In this document: one piece after another, positions 7,641-15,813 of the stretch | Position numbering within the stretch: position 1 is the stretch's first letter | Layout of the letters: each line of letters starts with the position of its first letter | Source of the DNA: Streptococcus sp. 29892 | GTDB lineage: Bacteria > Bacillota > Bacilli > Lactobacillales > Streptococcaceae | Length of the DNA: 64,000 bases | Reading direction: 5' to 3' | NCBI RefSeq assembly: GCF_032594935.1 | Contig: NZ_CP118734.1 | Coordinates: 1,888,001 to 1,952,000 of the forward strand | Program-made: the position numbers and the translations under genes | Notes under the pieces: model-generated | What the model saw: only the letters and a program-made list of their open reading frames with translations | Database searches by the model: none | What the model was told of the DNA's origin: nothing

Positions 7641-8584
7641 TTCAAACCTGCAACTAGGCTAGTTATATCAGCTGGTCGGGTACGGCAACACCCTCCAACT
7701 ACCTTGGCACCCAGTTTGTGCCATTCAAGTGTATTATCCAGAAGGGAATGGCTGTCGTCTGCTTTTTCCTTCCAAGTTTGAGTGGCTCCATCATAGACTT
7801 CCCCAGAATTTGGATAGGTGACAAATGGTTTATCCGTTTTTTCTCTCAACTGACTGAGAAAGGCTGAATAGAGCGAAGGAGCCGTACAGTTAAGACCAAC
7901 CGCCAAAATCTGCTCACTACTGTTGACCAGCTCTGCTATTTTTTCAATAGACGTTCCGTCAGAAATCGACTGACCGTCCTGTGATGTGAAGCTGATATAG
8001 GCTTCAGCCTCTGGAAAATCCTCTACCAACAGCTCTACTAAAGCTTGGGCTTCAAGAACATTTGGAATGGTTTCCAATGCCAAGAGCTCAGCCCCATGTT
8101 CTAAGAGAAGCTGAATTCGACGGCGGTGGAAGTCTTTTAACTCTGACAGACTAATGTTGCCATAGTCACCCGTGTATTCAGCACCGTTGGCCAAATAGGC
8201 AGCGTAGGGACCCACATCACCTGAAATGAGAGGGTAGGTTCGTTGTACTTTTTCAGCTTCAGACAATTCTGCCCAGACCTCATCACGCGCTTCCTTGGCC
8301 AAATCAACGGTCAAGCGAATGAGTTCCTCTGCCTCTGCTGGTAACAAACCAACTTCTGCCAGTCCTTCAAAGGTCGCCTGATAGGTTGAGGTTGTCACCA
8401 AGTCGGCCCCAGCACGAACGTAGTCCTTATGAATATCCTTGATGTACTCGGGATTTTCCAATAGATATTTGGCAGACCAGAGCTTGCCCGATACATCATG
8501 ACCTCGAAACTCTAATTCTGTTCCCAGAGCACCGTGCAAAATGATGTATTCCTTTTGTTCTAATAGTTCTTTAAAACGACCCAT
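7637..8584 (-). CDS. mmuM: Homocysteine S-methyltransferase
   Basis: 315 aa, zinc-dependent Pfam S-methyl_trans domain. It transfers a methyl group from S-methylmethionine to homocysteine, giving two methionines. Zinc-binding cysteines are visible: one in VGLNCTAPS (near residue 230) and a pair in GGCCRTRP near the C-terminus. The N-terminal HGALGTELE is the homocysteine-binding strand. It follows mmuP by 12 bases on the same strand, forming a transport-plus-enzyme pair. Confidence 0.93.
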   Translation of the reverse strand: MGRFKELLEQKEYIILHGALGTELEFRGHDVSGKLWSAKYLLENPEYIKDIHKDYVRAGADLVTTSTYQATFEGLAEVGLLPAEAEELIRLTVDLAKEARDEVWAELSEAEKVQRTYPLISGDVGPYAAYLANGAEYTGDYGNISLSELKDFHRRRIQLLLEHGAELLALETIPNVLEAQALVELLVEDFPEAEAYISFTSQDGQSISDGTSIEKIAELVNSSEQILAVGLNCTAPSLYSAFLSQLREKTDKPFVTYPNSGEVYDGATQTWKEKADDSHSLLDNTLEWHKLGAKVVGGCCRTRPADITSLVAGLK

Positions 8585-8596
8585 ACTCGATCCCTC

Positions 8597-9973
8597 CTAC
8601 CACTTTTTAAAGCGGATATAGTGATAAATATAGCAGCCAATCATGAATGGCACACCAAAGTAAAGACCAGCACGCTGAGAAGGATCCCAACCGATTCCGA
8701 TGATGGAAATAACCAACAAAACAACCGTAATCCACGGCAAAGTTGGTGAAAAGGGTGTCTTGTATTCCAATTCATCTTCGCTATGATTCTTCAAAAATTC
8801 ACGTCGGAAGCCGATTTGTGCAAGCGGAATAGCCAACCATGCAATGACAACCGCAAAACCAGCGATAGAAACTAGGGCCAGGAAGATTGTATCTTCTGCA
8901 TAAATAGACGCAATCAAAGCGATTACAACACCAATCATGGACAAAATCATGCCACGCATGGGAACACCGTGTTTATTAATTTTTACCAATTCCTTACTAA
9001 TCATGCCTTCATTGGCCAAAGACCACAGCATACGACTTGAAGCATAGAGACCAGAAGTCGATGCAGATAAGATAGCTGTCAAGATGATAAAGTTCATAAT
9101 GTCAGCAGCATAAGGAAAACCTATCTTGTCCAAGACAAGTACGAACGGTGCTTCTGTCACACCTGCTTCTGACATAGGAAGTAAGGCTGCCAAAACAACG
9201 ATTGTTAGGACAAAGAAGATGACCAAGAGACCGATTGTCGATTTAATGGCTTGCGGTACAGCTTTCTTGGGATTATCTGTTTCACCTGCCGCAATTCCGA
9301 TCATTTCCACACCTGAAAAGGCATAGTTAACAGACAGCATGACCGTGATAAAACCAACCAGACCGTTAGGAAGTAAGCCGTTACTTGTGATATTGTTAAA
9401 TAGCGGCGCAGCTTTGGTTCCCTCAAATGGCAAAATACCAAAAATAGCCAAAGTCCCAAGCACGATAAAAGCTGCAATGGCATAGACCTTGACAGACGAG
9501 AGTGAATCCTCCGCCTTGGCAAACCAACCGACAGATAGGGTGTTCAATCCAAAGACAATAACCGCAAAAATCGTCGCAAAAATCCAAATCGGCACACTAG
9601 GAAACCAGCGTTGCATGAGCTGGGCTGCCCCCACAAACTGCGAGGCCAGAGCAACGACCCAGCAAAGCCAATACATCCAGGCCACCATGAAACCAGTACC
9701 TGGACTGATAAACTTGGTCGCATAGGTGTGGAAAGATCCAGTCACCGGCATTGCAACCGACAATTCACCTAAAGAGAACATGACCAAGTAAACCATGACA
9801 GCTCCAAATAGATAGGCCGCAATAGCTCCAAATGGCCCAGCCTGTGCAATGGTATAGCCTGAACTTAAGAATAAACCAGTTCCGATTACCCCACCGATAG
9901 ACAACATCTGCAAATGACGACTGTTCATCTCTCGATTAAAAGTACCCTGATTTTCAAAATTATGATTTTCCAT
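8597..9973 (-). CDS. mmuP: S-methylmethionine permease (APC family)
   Basis: 458 aa amino-acid permease with about 12 hydrophobic segments. The first helix carries the amino-acid-permease signature region (SIGGVIGTGLFLSSG, residues ~26-40). The substrate is inferred from the adjacent mmuM gene and from the MET-box-like palindrome upstream; sequence alone would only give a general amino-acid permease. The ATG at 9973 has GGAG upstream. It is the first gene of the mmuPM operon. Confidence 0.88.
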   Translation of the reverse strand: MENHNFENQGTFNREMNSRHLQMLSIGGVIGTGLFLSSGYTIAQAGPFGAIAAYLFGAVMVYLVMFSLGELSVAMPVTGSFHTYATKFISPGTGFMVAWMYWLCWVVALASQFVGAAQLMQRWFPSVPIWIFATIFAVIVFGLNTLSVGWFAKAEDSLSSVKVYAIAAFIVLGTLAIFGILPFEGTKAAPLFNNITSNGLLPNGLVGFITVMLSVNYAFSGVEMIGIAAGETDNPKKAVPQAIKSTIGLLVIFFVLTIVVLAALLPMSEAGVTEAPFVLVLDKIGFPYAADIMNFIILTAILSASTSGLYASSRMLWSLANEGMISKELVKINKHGVPMRGMILSMIGVVIALIASIYAEDTIFLALVSIAGFAVVIAWLAIPLAQIGFRREFLKNHSEDELEYKTPFSPTLPWITVVLLVISIIGIGWDPSQRAGLYFGVPFMIGCYIYHYIRFKKW

Positions 9974-10002
9974 ACACTCTCCTAAATTCTTGTGATTAGT
10001 CT

Positions 10003-10008
10003 ATCATA
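10003..10008 (-). promoter_or_regulatory. mmuP -10 element
   Basis: Extended -10 TGGTATGAT on the minus strand, about 30 bases before the mmuP start. The -35 is weak, consistent with activator dependence. Confidence 0.6.
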
Positions 10009-10053
10009 CCATGAATTTTCAGAAACTGGTTATATCGTTTTCAAGCTTATTTC

Positions 10054-10070
10054 CATAGTTTTAAACTATA
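10054..10070 (-). promoter_or_regulatory. Putative MtaR/MetR-type MET-box upstream of mmuP
   Basis: A 15-bp palindrome ATAGTTT-T-AAACTAT lies within a 17-base box that differs at one end base from the streptococcal MET-box TATAGTTTSAAACTATA as I recall it. It lies about 46 bases upstream of the mmuP -10, where a LysR-type activator would bind. Confidence 0.7.
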
Positions 10071-10106
10071 ACAAATCCCCACCGCCATATATGACAGTGG
10101 GGATTT
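10071..10106. terminator. Hairpin/terminator after gltX
   Basis: Stem ATCCCCAC...GTGGGGAT between gltX and the MET-box; related in sequence to the hairpin at 7601-7632. Confidence 0.65.
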
Positions 10107-10111
10107 GTTCA

Positions 10112-11566
10112 TTACAAACTCTTCAACATATTCTCAATATGCTGGATAGATTTTTCACGGCCGAGTAGGTAAATGGTATTTGGCAACTCTGGTCCATGCA
10201 TTTCGCCTGAAACGGCGATACGGATTGGCATGAAGAGGTTTTTGCCCTTGATGCCTGTTTCTTTTTGAACAGCCTTAATTTGTGGGAAGATATTATCTGG
10301 TTGGAAATCTTCGTCCGTCATGGCTTCCAATTTTTCCTTAAGAGCATTGAGGACAGTCGGAACAGTTTCACCTGCCATGACTTCTTTTTCCTCATCCGTC
10401 AATTCTGGGAAATCAGAGAAGAAAAGGTCTGTCAAACCAACGATTTCATCCGCAGATGACATCTGTGGCTTGTAGAGTTCCACCAATTTTTCTGCCTTGT
10501 CTGTCAAGCGACCAGCCTCTTCCAAGAATGGTTTAGCAAGATTGAAAATAGTTTCCAAATCAGCATTTTTGATGTACTCATTGCTCATCCAGTCCATTTT
10601 CTTCTGGTCAAAGGCAGCGGGTGACTTGCTGAGACGGTTCTCATCGAAGAGTTGGATAAATTGCTCACGGGAGAAGATCTCTTCCTCACCACCCGGGTTC
10701 CAACCCAAGAGACCGATAAAGTTGAAAACAGCCTCCGGCATATAGCCTTTACGACGGTAGTCCTCGATAAACTGAAGGGTGTTGGTGTCACGTTTAGACA
10801 ACTTTTTACCAGTTTCAGAGTTGATAATCAAAGTCATGTGACCAAATTCTGGCGCTTCCCAACCAAGTGCTTCATAGACCATGAGCTGCTTGGGTGTATT
10901 GGCAATGTGGTCATCCCCACGGATAACGTGTGAGATTTCCATCAAATGATCGTCAATAACTACGGCAAAGTTGTAGGTTGGGTAACCGTCGCGTTTCTGG
11001 ATAACCCAGTCGCCACCGATGTTGCCACCTTCAAACTCGATTTCACCCTTAACCATGTCATTCCACTTGTAGATACCAGCTTCATTGACAGCCAAGCGAA
11101 CAGTTGGGACAATGCCAGCCGCCTCACGCTCTGCGATGTAGGCCGTTTTTTCATCCTCAGACATGCCAAGGTATTCGTTGATGTAGCGAGGTGTTTCGCC
11201 TGCAGCTTCCTGACGCTCACGCTCCGCCGCCAACTCTTCTTCGGTCACGTAAGACTTGTAGGCCTTGCCTTCTGCCAAGAGCTCATCCACATACTTCTGG
11301 TAAATGTCCAAACGCTCAGACTGGCGGTATTGCTCATGGGTTTCTGGACTTTCATCCCAATCAATACCCAACCAACGCAGGTTTTCCAGCTGAGAACGCT
11401 CTCCGTCTTCCACATGGCGCTTGCGGTCTGTGTCCTCGATACGAATAAGGAAAGTACCGCCATGATGACGGGCAAAAAGATAGTTGAACAATGCTGTACG
11501 AGCATTTCCGATATGTAAAAGTCCCGTTGGACTTGGTGCGTAACGCACACGAATTGGTTTAGTCAT
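10112..11566 (-). CDS. gltX: Glutamate--tRNA ligase
   Basis: 484 aa class I aminoacyl-tRNA synthetase. HIGH motif is HIGN in [14 protein letters not shown] (residues ~9-22) and the KMSKS-type motif is KLSKRD near residue 255. It charges tRNA-Glu, and in Gram-positives also tRNA-Gln for later amidation. ATG 11566 is used because AGGAG lies 7 bases upstream and [13 protein letters not shown] is the family's N-terminus. An extended -10 (TGCTATAAT, near 11598-11603) gives a short leader; no T-box is visible. Confidence 0.96.
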   Translation of the reverse strand: MTKPIRVRYAPSPTGLLHIGNARTALFNYLFARHHGGTFLIRIEDTDRKRHVEDGERSQLENLRWLGIDWDESPETHEQYRQSERLDIYQKYVDELLAEGKAYKSYVTEEELAAERERQEAAGETPRYINEYLGMSEDEKTAYIAEREAAGIVPTVRLAVNEAGIYKWNDMVKGEIEFEGGNIGGDWVIQKRDGYPTYNFAVVIDDHLMEISHVIRGDDHIANTPKQLMVYEALGWEAPEFGHMTLIINSETGKKLSKRDTNTLQFIEDYRRKGYMPEAVFNFIGLLGWNPGGEEEIFSREQFIQLFDENRLSKSPAAFDQKKMDWMSNEYIKNADLETIFNLAKPFLEEAGRLTDKAEKLVELYKPQMSSADEIVGLTDLFFSDFPELTDEEKEVMAGETVPTVLNALKEKLEAMTDEDFQPDNIFPQIKAVQKETGIKGKNLFMPIRIAVSGEMHGPELPNTIYLLGREKSIQHIENMLKSL

Positions 11567-11628
11567 GTTTCTCTCCTGTAAAATTTCAATCAAGAACATT
11601 ATAGCATAGATACGAGTAAGAAAACAGA

Positions 11629-11655
11629 AAAATCAGCCTAGTTGGGCTGATTTTG
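11629..11655 (-). terminator. Terminator of the MFS gene (also faces gltX)
   Basis: Stem AAATCAGCC / GGGCTGATTT spanning the MFS stop codon, with flanking T runs. Confidence 0.7.
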
Positions 11656-12918
11656 AGGTGTTTTTTGGTTGCGTGCCAGCCAGTAGAGGACATAGAGGAC
11701 TAAGATTCCAGTAGCTGCTAGGAAAAGTCCGCTAATCTGATCTACTGTTAACACCAATACCAGACCTGAAACAAGTAGTCGAACAAAGGCCTGACCCAGC
11801 ATAAAGTAGGTCGATACTGCACCGCCGATAGTTGCCAGTTGCTCCTCTGGCATAGAATTGACAAACTTGGCATTAAACTTAGGACCGCTGGCACCAAAGC
11901 TAATTCCCATTGTAGTAAGGAAGAAGAAAATAATTGGCAGTTGATGTAGCAACATTCCGACAAACACGCCAAGTAGAGAGAAAGTGGCTGCCACTTCAAG
12001 CGTCACCATGCTGGTCTTTTTGAAGAGGCTAAAGACCAAGGTCGAACCCAGAATATTGCCGACAAAGAAGATCAGAATGGTCAGGGCAAGGGTTGTTTCA
12101 ACATTAAGGAAGACGAGGCCTGGGTCTTCGCTAATCAGCAGGACCAGAATAGGATAAAGGATGGCTCCGCAGGCATTGATAAGAGGGCTGGTAATCAGGA
12201 CCAGACGGAACTCGGGAATCTTACGCAGCTCCACGATTGCTTGCTTGAAAGAAGCTAGAATGCCTGGTCCCTTGGTTTTTTGCTCAGTCTGGCTCGGCTG
12301 CTCTGCTATTTTCAAAGGCTGCTCCGTCAGGAGCTTGCGAAAGGCTGGCGTCAGCAGTTGCATGATGAGGAGGGCGGCTAAAAAGGTGCCGGCGTTGAGA
12401 AAGGCCAGGTTTTGGTAGGAGAGGAGGCCGACCAAGAGGGCAGAGAGGGCCTGAAAGGCGATGTTGAGAAGGCTGGTCACGGTCTGGCGAAAGGCCGAGT
12501 ACTGCTCCCGCTCTTCCTTGGGCGCTACGCGCAATCCCAGAGGTGTATAGAGGCCGTTTTCATAGAAGCCAGCGAAGTCTGCAAAGACATTGAAAGTTGC
12601 AGCCACCACGACAATCCAGAGAGCTGGCTCAAAGCCCATGCAGAAGCCGAGGATGAGGTAGAGAAGAACACGAAAGAGTAGGGTCAGCTTGATAGTGCTG
12701 ATTTTGTTGACCGTCTTATCTGCCAGATAGCCTGTAAAGAGTCCCATAAAGCTAGGGAAGATTTCCGAGAAGGTCACGATTGCCAGAGCCAGACGGCTGT
12801 TGGGCACCAGCAAAACATAGTTCATCAAGGCCAAATAATAGACCACATCGCCAAAATTGGACAACATATCCGCAGTCAGTACCCATAGGTAGGTAGCATT
12901 TTTCAAAATCTTTTTCAT
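11638..12918 (-). CDS. Major facilitator superfamily transporter
   Basis: 426 aa with about 12 hydrophobic segments and two halves split by a charged loop (residues ~200-235, rich in K/E/Q). The first loop carries GLFTGYLADKTVNK, matching the MFS A-motif between helices 2 and 3. It resembles MFS efflux proteins of the macrolide/MefE-like class, but the substrate cannot be inferred. The start at 12918 (MKKILKNATYLW) has AAAGGG about 7 bases upstream; an in-frame ATG at 12966 is less likely. Confidence 0.82.
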   Translation of the reverse strand: MKKILKNATYLWVLTADMLSNFGDVVYYLALMNYVLLVPNSRLALAIVTFSEIFPSFMGLFTGYLADKTVNKISTIKLTLLFRVLLYLILGFCMGFEPALWIVVVAATFNVFADFAGFYENGLYTPLGLRVAPKEEREQYSAFRQTVTSLLNIAFQALSALLVGLLSYQNLAFLNAGTFLAALLIMQLLTPAFRKLLTEQPLKIAEQPSQTEQKTKGPGILASFKQAIVELRKIPEFRLVLITSPLINACGAILYPILVLLISEDPGLVFLNVETTLALTILIFFVGNILGSTLVFSLFKKTSMVTLEVAATFSLLGVFVGMLLHQLPIIFFFLTTMGISFGASGPKFNAKFVNSMPEEQLATIGGAVSTYFMLGQAFVRLLVSGLVLVLTVDQISGLFLAATGILVLYVLYWLARNQKTPQNQPN

Positions 12919-13004
12919 GATAATCCCTTTCTTTTGAGTGGTTTTCAGAATATTCTGACTCTTCAACCTGCAGAGGAGCCTGAATAGACTGCTCTCTGTT
13001 CACT

Positions 13005-13652
13005 CTAGGTGTAATAGATATTCAAAGTGGAGAAGGCCATATCTCCTGTGATATGCAGCATCTTTTCTCCTATACCAGTTGCATAGTTATTGACAGCAGA
13101 CATGGAACTATCTAGCTCCACGACCGCCTGCCAATTTGCCGGCAGATAAAGATTAACTGATGAGAAAGCTGCATCTATATGAAATTCAGCCTTATCTCCC
13201 AGAATAATCGCCTGATCAAAATAAACCATACTGGAGCCAAAGGCCACTTCCACACTATCGTAGGTAAAATTTTCCTCATGAATGTAGCGAGTAGAGGAGC
13301 CAAAAGCTATTTCCCGACCCTTATCGCCAATCACTCCGGTACTGCTCACATCTGGTCTCTTGGGCTTGAATAAGAGCTGCAAACCCGCACAGGCTAGGCC
13401 TGCACCCACAATCAGTGTCCAAGTATCGATGTCCACCCAGTCAAAGTGGTTGTTCAAAATAATAAAGACCAAAGTTCCCCACACAAAGCTTGTAACTAAC
13501 TGTCTTCTAATTATTGCTTTTAGGAGAAGATAACTCCAACCGACTACCAGTGCCAATTTCCAAAGAGGAAGCTCAATAGCCGGCAAGTAGTCTTGAAACA
13601 AGACCAAGCCTGCCAAGACCAGCAGGGCAATTCCTAAACCATTTTTTTTCAT
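13005..13652 (-). CDS. LiaF-like transmembrane protein
   Basis: 215 aa. Four short hydrophobic segments occupy residues ~5-85 and are followed by a soluble beta-rich domain containing repeated units of the type IAFGSSTRYI, VAFGSSMVYF and AAFSSVNLYL, the pattern of LiaF/DUF2154 cell-envelope stress proteins. LiaF is a membrane inhibitor of LiaRS signalling, but here the partner is a LytTR regulator. The gene lies 4 bases after the LytTR gene, so the two are one operon and probably form a membrane-sensor/regulator pair (inference). Confidence 0.8.
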   Translation of the reverse strand: MKKNGLGIALLVLAGLVLFQDYLPAIELPLWKLALVVGWSYLLLKAIIRRQLVTSFVWGTLVFIILNNHFDWVDIDTWTLIVGAGLACAGLQLLFKPKRPDVSSTGVIGDKGREIAFGSSTRYIHEENFTYDSVEVAFGSSMVYFDQAIILGDKAEFHIDAAFSSVNLYLPANWQAVVELDSSMSAVNNYATGIGEKMLHITGDMAFSTLNIYYT

Positions 13653-13656
13653 TTTT

Positions 13657-14103
13657 CTACCTCACTTCTCGTAACTTTTCTTTTAATAAATGATAATAAT
13701 GCCGCGACACGTGGACTTCCTTGTGAGTCTGATAGAAGGAAATCCGACTAGTTCCTGAAAAGGATTTGTCCAGCGAATAAACAGCCTTGCTATTTGCAAT
13801 GGTTGACTTGGAAACCCGACAAAAATAAGCAGGGAGGCAGTCTTCCAGTTCATAGAGTTTCATCTTGACTTCATAGGCATCATCCCTGGTATGCCCCATC
13901 ATCTTGGTTCCATCCGTTTCAAAAAAGAGCAGGTCTTCTAGTTTCAAGAAATATTCACTAGTTCCTTTGTAAAAGACAAGCGAGGGACGGCTAACCTGTT
14001 GCAAAGCCTGCTGGATGCGTTCCAACTCTGGTCCTAGTTGGCTACTTCTGATAATCACTTCGACTTGCTCTAAGCTATCATCTAATTCAATCCGAACTTT
14101 CAT
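13657..14103 (-). CDS. LytTR-family DNA-binding regulator
   Basis: 148 aa. The C-terminal two-thirds (residues ~45-146) is a LytTR DNA-binding domain: YFLKLEDLLFFETDG, FCRVSKSTIANSKAV and the end HVSRHYYHLLKEKL. There is no receiver domain, so it is a stand-alone LytTR protein like those paired with membrane inhibitors in streptococcal LytTR regulatory systems. AAAGGAGG precedes the ATG. Two direct repeats upstream of its promoter suggest autoregulation. Confidence 0.88.
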   Translation of the reverse strand: MKVRIELDDSLEQVEVIIRSSQLGPELERIQQALQQVSRPSLVFYKGTSEYFLKLEDLLFFETDGTKMMGHTRDDAYEVKMKLYELEDCLPAYFCRVSKSTIANSKAVYSLDKSFSGTSRISFYQTHKEVHVSRHYYHLLKEKLREVR

Positions 14104-14130
14104 ACGACCTCCTTTGCTTTTTCTGGTTTT

Positions 14131-14158
14131 ATTATATCAACTTACTCGAATTTTGCAA
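14131..14158 (-). promoter_or_regulatory. Promoter of the LytTR-LiaF operon
   Basis: TTGCAA (14153-14158), 16-bp spacer, TATAAT (14131-14136) on the minus strand. Confidence 0.8.
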
Positions 14159-14166
14159 GGGCATTT

Positions 14167-14198
14167 CAGCAAGTGGTCAAAAAATGCCAGTAAGTGGT
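14167..14198 (-). promoter_or_regulatory. Direct repeats, probable LytTR binding sites
   Basis: Two copies of an 11-base repeat (CAGCAAGTGGT at 14167-14177, CAGTAAGTGGT at 14188-14198, plus-strand view) are offset by exactly 21 bp, two helical turns. They lie immediately upstream of the -35, the usual position and spacing of LytTR activator sites. Confidence 0.7.
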
Positions 14199-14211
14199 AT
14201 AATTGGACACT

Positions 14212-14233
14212 CAAAAAACCAGCCGTAGCTGGT
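14212..14233. terminator. Terminator after the AIM24-family gene
   Basis: AAACCAGC-cgta-GCTGGTT hairpin followed by T residues on the minus strand. Confidence 0.8.
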
Positions 14234-14239
14234 TGAGTC

Positions 14240-14995
14240 TTAAAAAATCGCATCAAGGAGAGATGTACTACCTCCTCCACCATCCCCACCTGTTACGATA
14301 TGGCTACCGATAACTTGAGCAAAGGTTTCAATATTCAAGCTTTGTACATAGATTTCCCCATAGCCCGAGAAGGTATTAACAATCCCTTCGCCAGTACCAA
14401 TGGATTGTAGGAAACCATTTTCCATATGAATATCGTAGTTGAGGTCACGGCTCCAAGCTACCACATGGGCATTATCAATGGTAATACTCCCGCCATCCAA
14501 TTCAATCTTCTTAATCGACCCGAAAGCATTTGCCAAGAGGGTACCCTTACCCTCAGTCGTCATAACAAAGAGGCCACCCTGACCACCAAAGAAGGCACGA
14601 CCAACACTTTGGCGTTCCATCTTATACTGAGCTGAACCATCAAGGGCAAGAAATGCGCCATCATTAAGACGGTATTGTTCTGCCCCAAGTTCCAAGGCAA
14701 TGACCTGACCTGGCGTTGAAGGCGCAAGTGCAATTTTTCCATCGTCACTATTGGAAATGGCTTGCGTGATAAACATAGATTCGCCTGATACCATTGACCG
14801 ACCGATGGCTCCCATCAATTTACCAAAACCAGAGCCTCCACGGGCATTAAGCTTGGTATTCAAGGTCACACTCGGCGTATGGTAGACCATGCTTCCTTGT
14901 TGAATATAAGCTGATTCCCCAGCTTCCAAGGCGATTTCCACCAAAGGAAATTGCATATTGCTGTCGATTGTGTATTTCATACGATTGTCTGACAT
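14240..14995 (-). CDS. AIM24/TIGR00266 family protein
   Basis: 251 aa, single AIM24 domain (formerly DUF124): all-beta, Gly-rich, with ARGGSGFGKLMGAIGR near residue 52 and a C-terminal THIVTGGDGGGGS-like Gly tract. The family occurs in bacteria and in mitochondria; the biochemical role is unknown. There is no signal peptide. Its ribosome-binding site (AGGAGG) overlaps the stop of a 25-codon membrane-peptide gene just upstream, so the two are probably coupled. Confidence 0.85.
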   Translation of the reverse strand: MSDNRMKYTIDSNMQFPLVEIALEAGESAYIQQGSMVYHTPSVTLNTKLNARGGSGFGKLMGAIGRSMVSGESMFITQAISNSDDGKIALAPSTPGQVIALELGAEQYRLNDGAFLALDGSAQYKMERQSVGRAFFGGQGGLFVMTTEGKGTLLANAFGSIKKIELDGGSITIDNAHVVAWSRDLNYDIHMENGFLQSIGTGEGIVNTFSGYGEIYVQSLNIETFAQVIGSHIVTGGDGGGGSTSLLDAIF

Positions 14996-15004
14996 AGTTG
15001 CCTC

Positions 15005-15082
15005 CTATTTTTTACGAAATGTACCTGTTAACCACAGGATTGCTATAATAAACCAAAAACAAGCTAAAACAAACCAAATCAT
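15005..15082 (-). CDS. Putative 25-residue single-span membrane protein
   Basis: A 25-codon ORF reads MIWFVLACFWFIIAILWLTG and ends FRKK: one hydrophobic span followed by a positive C-terminus, which predicts N-out/C-in. AAAGGAG lies 6 bases before its ATG, and its TAG is part of the AIM24 gene's ribosome-binding site. It sits between a consensus promoter and the AIM24 gene. I do not recognise a family; it may be a regulatory membrane peptide or an AIM24 partner. Confidence 0.65.
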   Translation of the reverse strand: MIWFVLACFWFIIAILWLTGTFRKK

Positions 15083-15115
15083 TATTAACTCCTTTTGTAT
15101 TGTTTCTATAACACA

Positions 15116-15144
15116 ATTCTACAACTTAAACTAAACCCTGTCAA
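15116..15144 (-). promoter_or_regulatory. Promoter of small ORF-AIM24 operon
   Basis: TTGACA (15139-15144), 17-bp spacer, TAGAAT (15116-15121) on the minus strand. Confidence 0.8.
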
Positions 15145-15154
15145 GTATCTTTGT

Positions 15155-15189
15155 AAAAAAATAAAGGAATCCAAACAATTAGATTCCTC
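15155..15189 (-). terminator. Terminator after carbonic anhydrase
   Basis: AGGAATC / GATTCCT stem followed by a T run on the minus strand. Confidence 0.75.
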
Positions 15190-15195
15190 CTGTCA

Positions 15196-15690
15196 TCATA
15201 TAACCTCTGTCATACGGCCCGTATCCACATCATAAACCGCACCAGAAATTTCAACGTCGTCAGGGATGAGCGGAGATTGCTTCAAGAGAGTAATATCCTC
15301 ACGAACGCTTTCTTCAATGTCTGTAAAAGGAAGAAAGTCCTGACCAGCCACATCCACTCCCAAATCCCGCCTGAGTTGGACCGCAAATTCTTCATTGGTA
15401 AAGGTCTGGGCACCGCAGTCTGTATGGTGGAGCACCACGATTTCCCGCGTACCAAGTTGCTGCTGGGAAATGACTAGCGAACGAATCATGTCCTCCGTCA
15501 CGCGCCCACCTGCATTCCGCAGAATGTGGGCATCACCCAGAGCCAAGCCCAAAGCCTGAGCAACGTGAAGTCGTGAGTCCATGCAGGTCACGATAGCCAC
15601 CTTGGTCTTGGGCTTAAGCGGCAGGTGATAGGTACCATGCAGGTCAACATAGGCCTTGTTGGCCTTCATAAAGTTTTGAAAATAAGACAT
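15196..15690 (-). CDS. Beta-class carbonic anhydrase
   Basis: 164 aa. It interconverts CO2 and bicarbonate. Zinc ligands are visible: CMDSRL (Cys and the Asp-Arg dyad, residues ~36-41) and HHTDCG (His and Cys near residues 88-93). The short length fits the small bacterial/archaeal Cab-type beta class. It is important for growth at ambient CO2 in streptococci (general knowledge). It is monocistronic, with GGAGG before the ATG and its own terminator. Confidence 0.93.
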   Translation of the reverse strand: MSYFQNFMKANKAYVDLHGTYHLPLKPKTKVAIVTCMDSRLHVAQALGLALGDAHILRNAGGRVTEDMIRSLVISQQQLGTREIVVLHHTDCGAQTFTNEEFAVQLRRDLGVDVAGQDFLPFTDIEESVREDITLLKQSPLIPDDVEISGAVYDVDTGRMTEVI

Positions 15691-15813
15691 AGGACCTCCT
15701 TGTCTGATGAGAATTTCTGAATTTTTCAGAAATAGGTTAGACCTAGCTTATCACATTCCCGACCATTTGTCGCAAAAAGAGGAGCGACTAGCTGTCACTC
15801 CCGAATGATTTTA

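Noticed and set aside
10946..11518. 190-codon plus-strand ORF opposite gltX
   Set aside because: It is antisense to a full-length synthetase, has no ribosome-binding site and reads as low-complexity shadow.
12412..12681. Plus-strand ORF opposite the MFS gene
   Set aside because: Glu/Lys-rich shadow of a hydrophobic membrane protein; no start signals.
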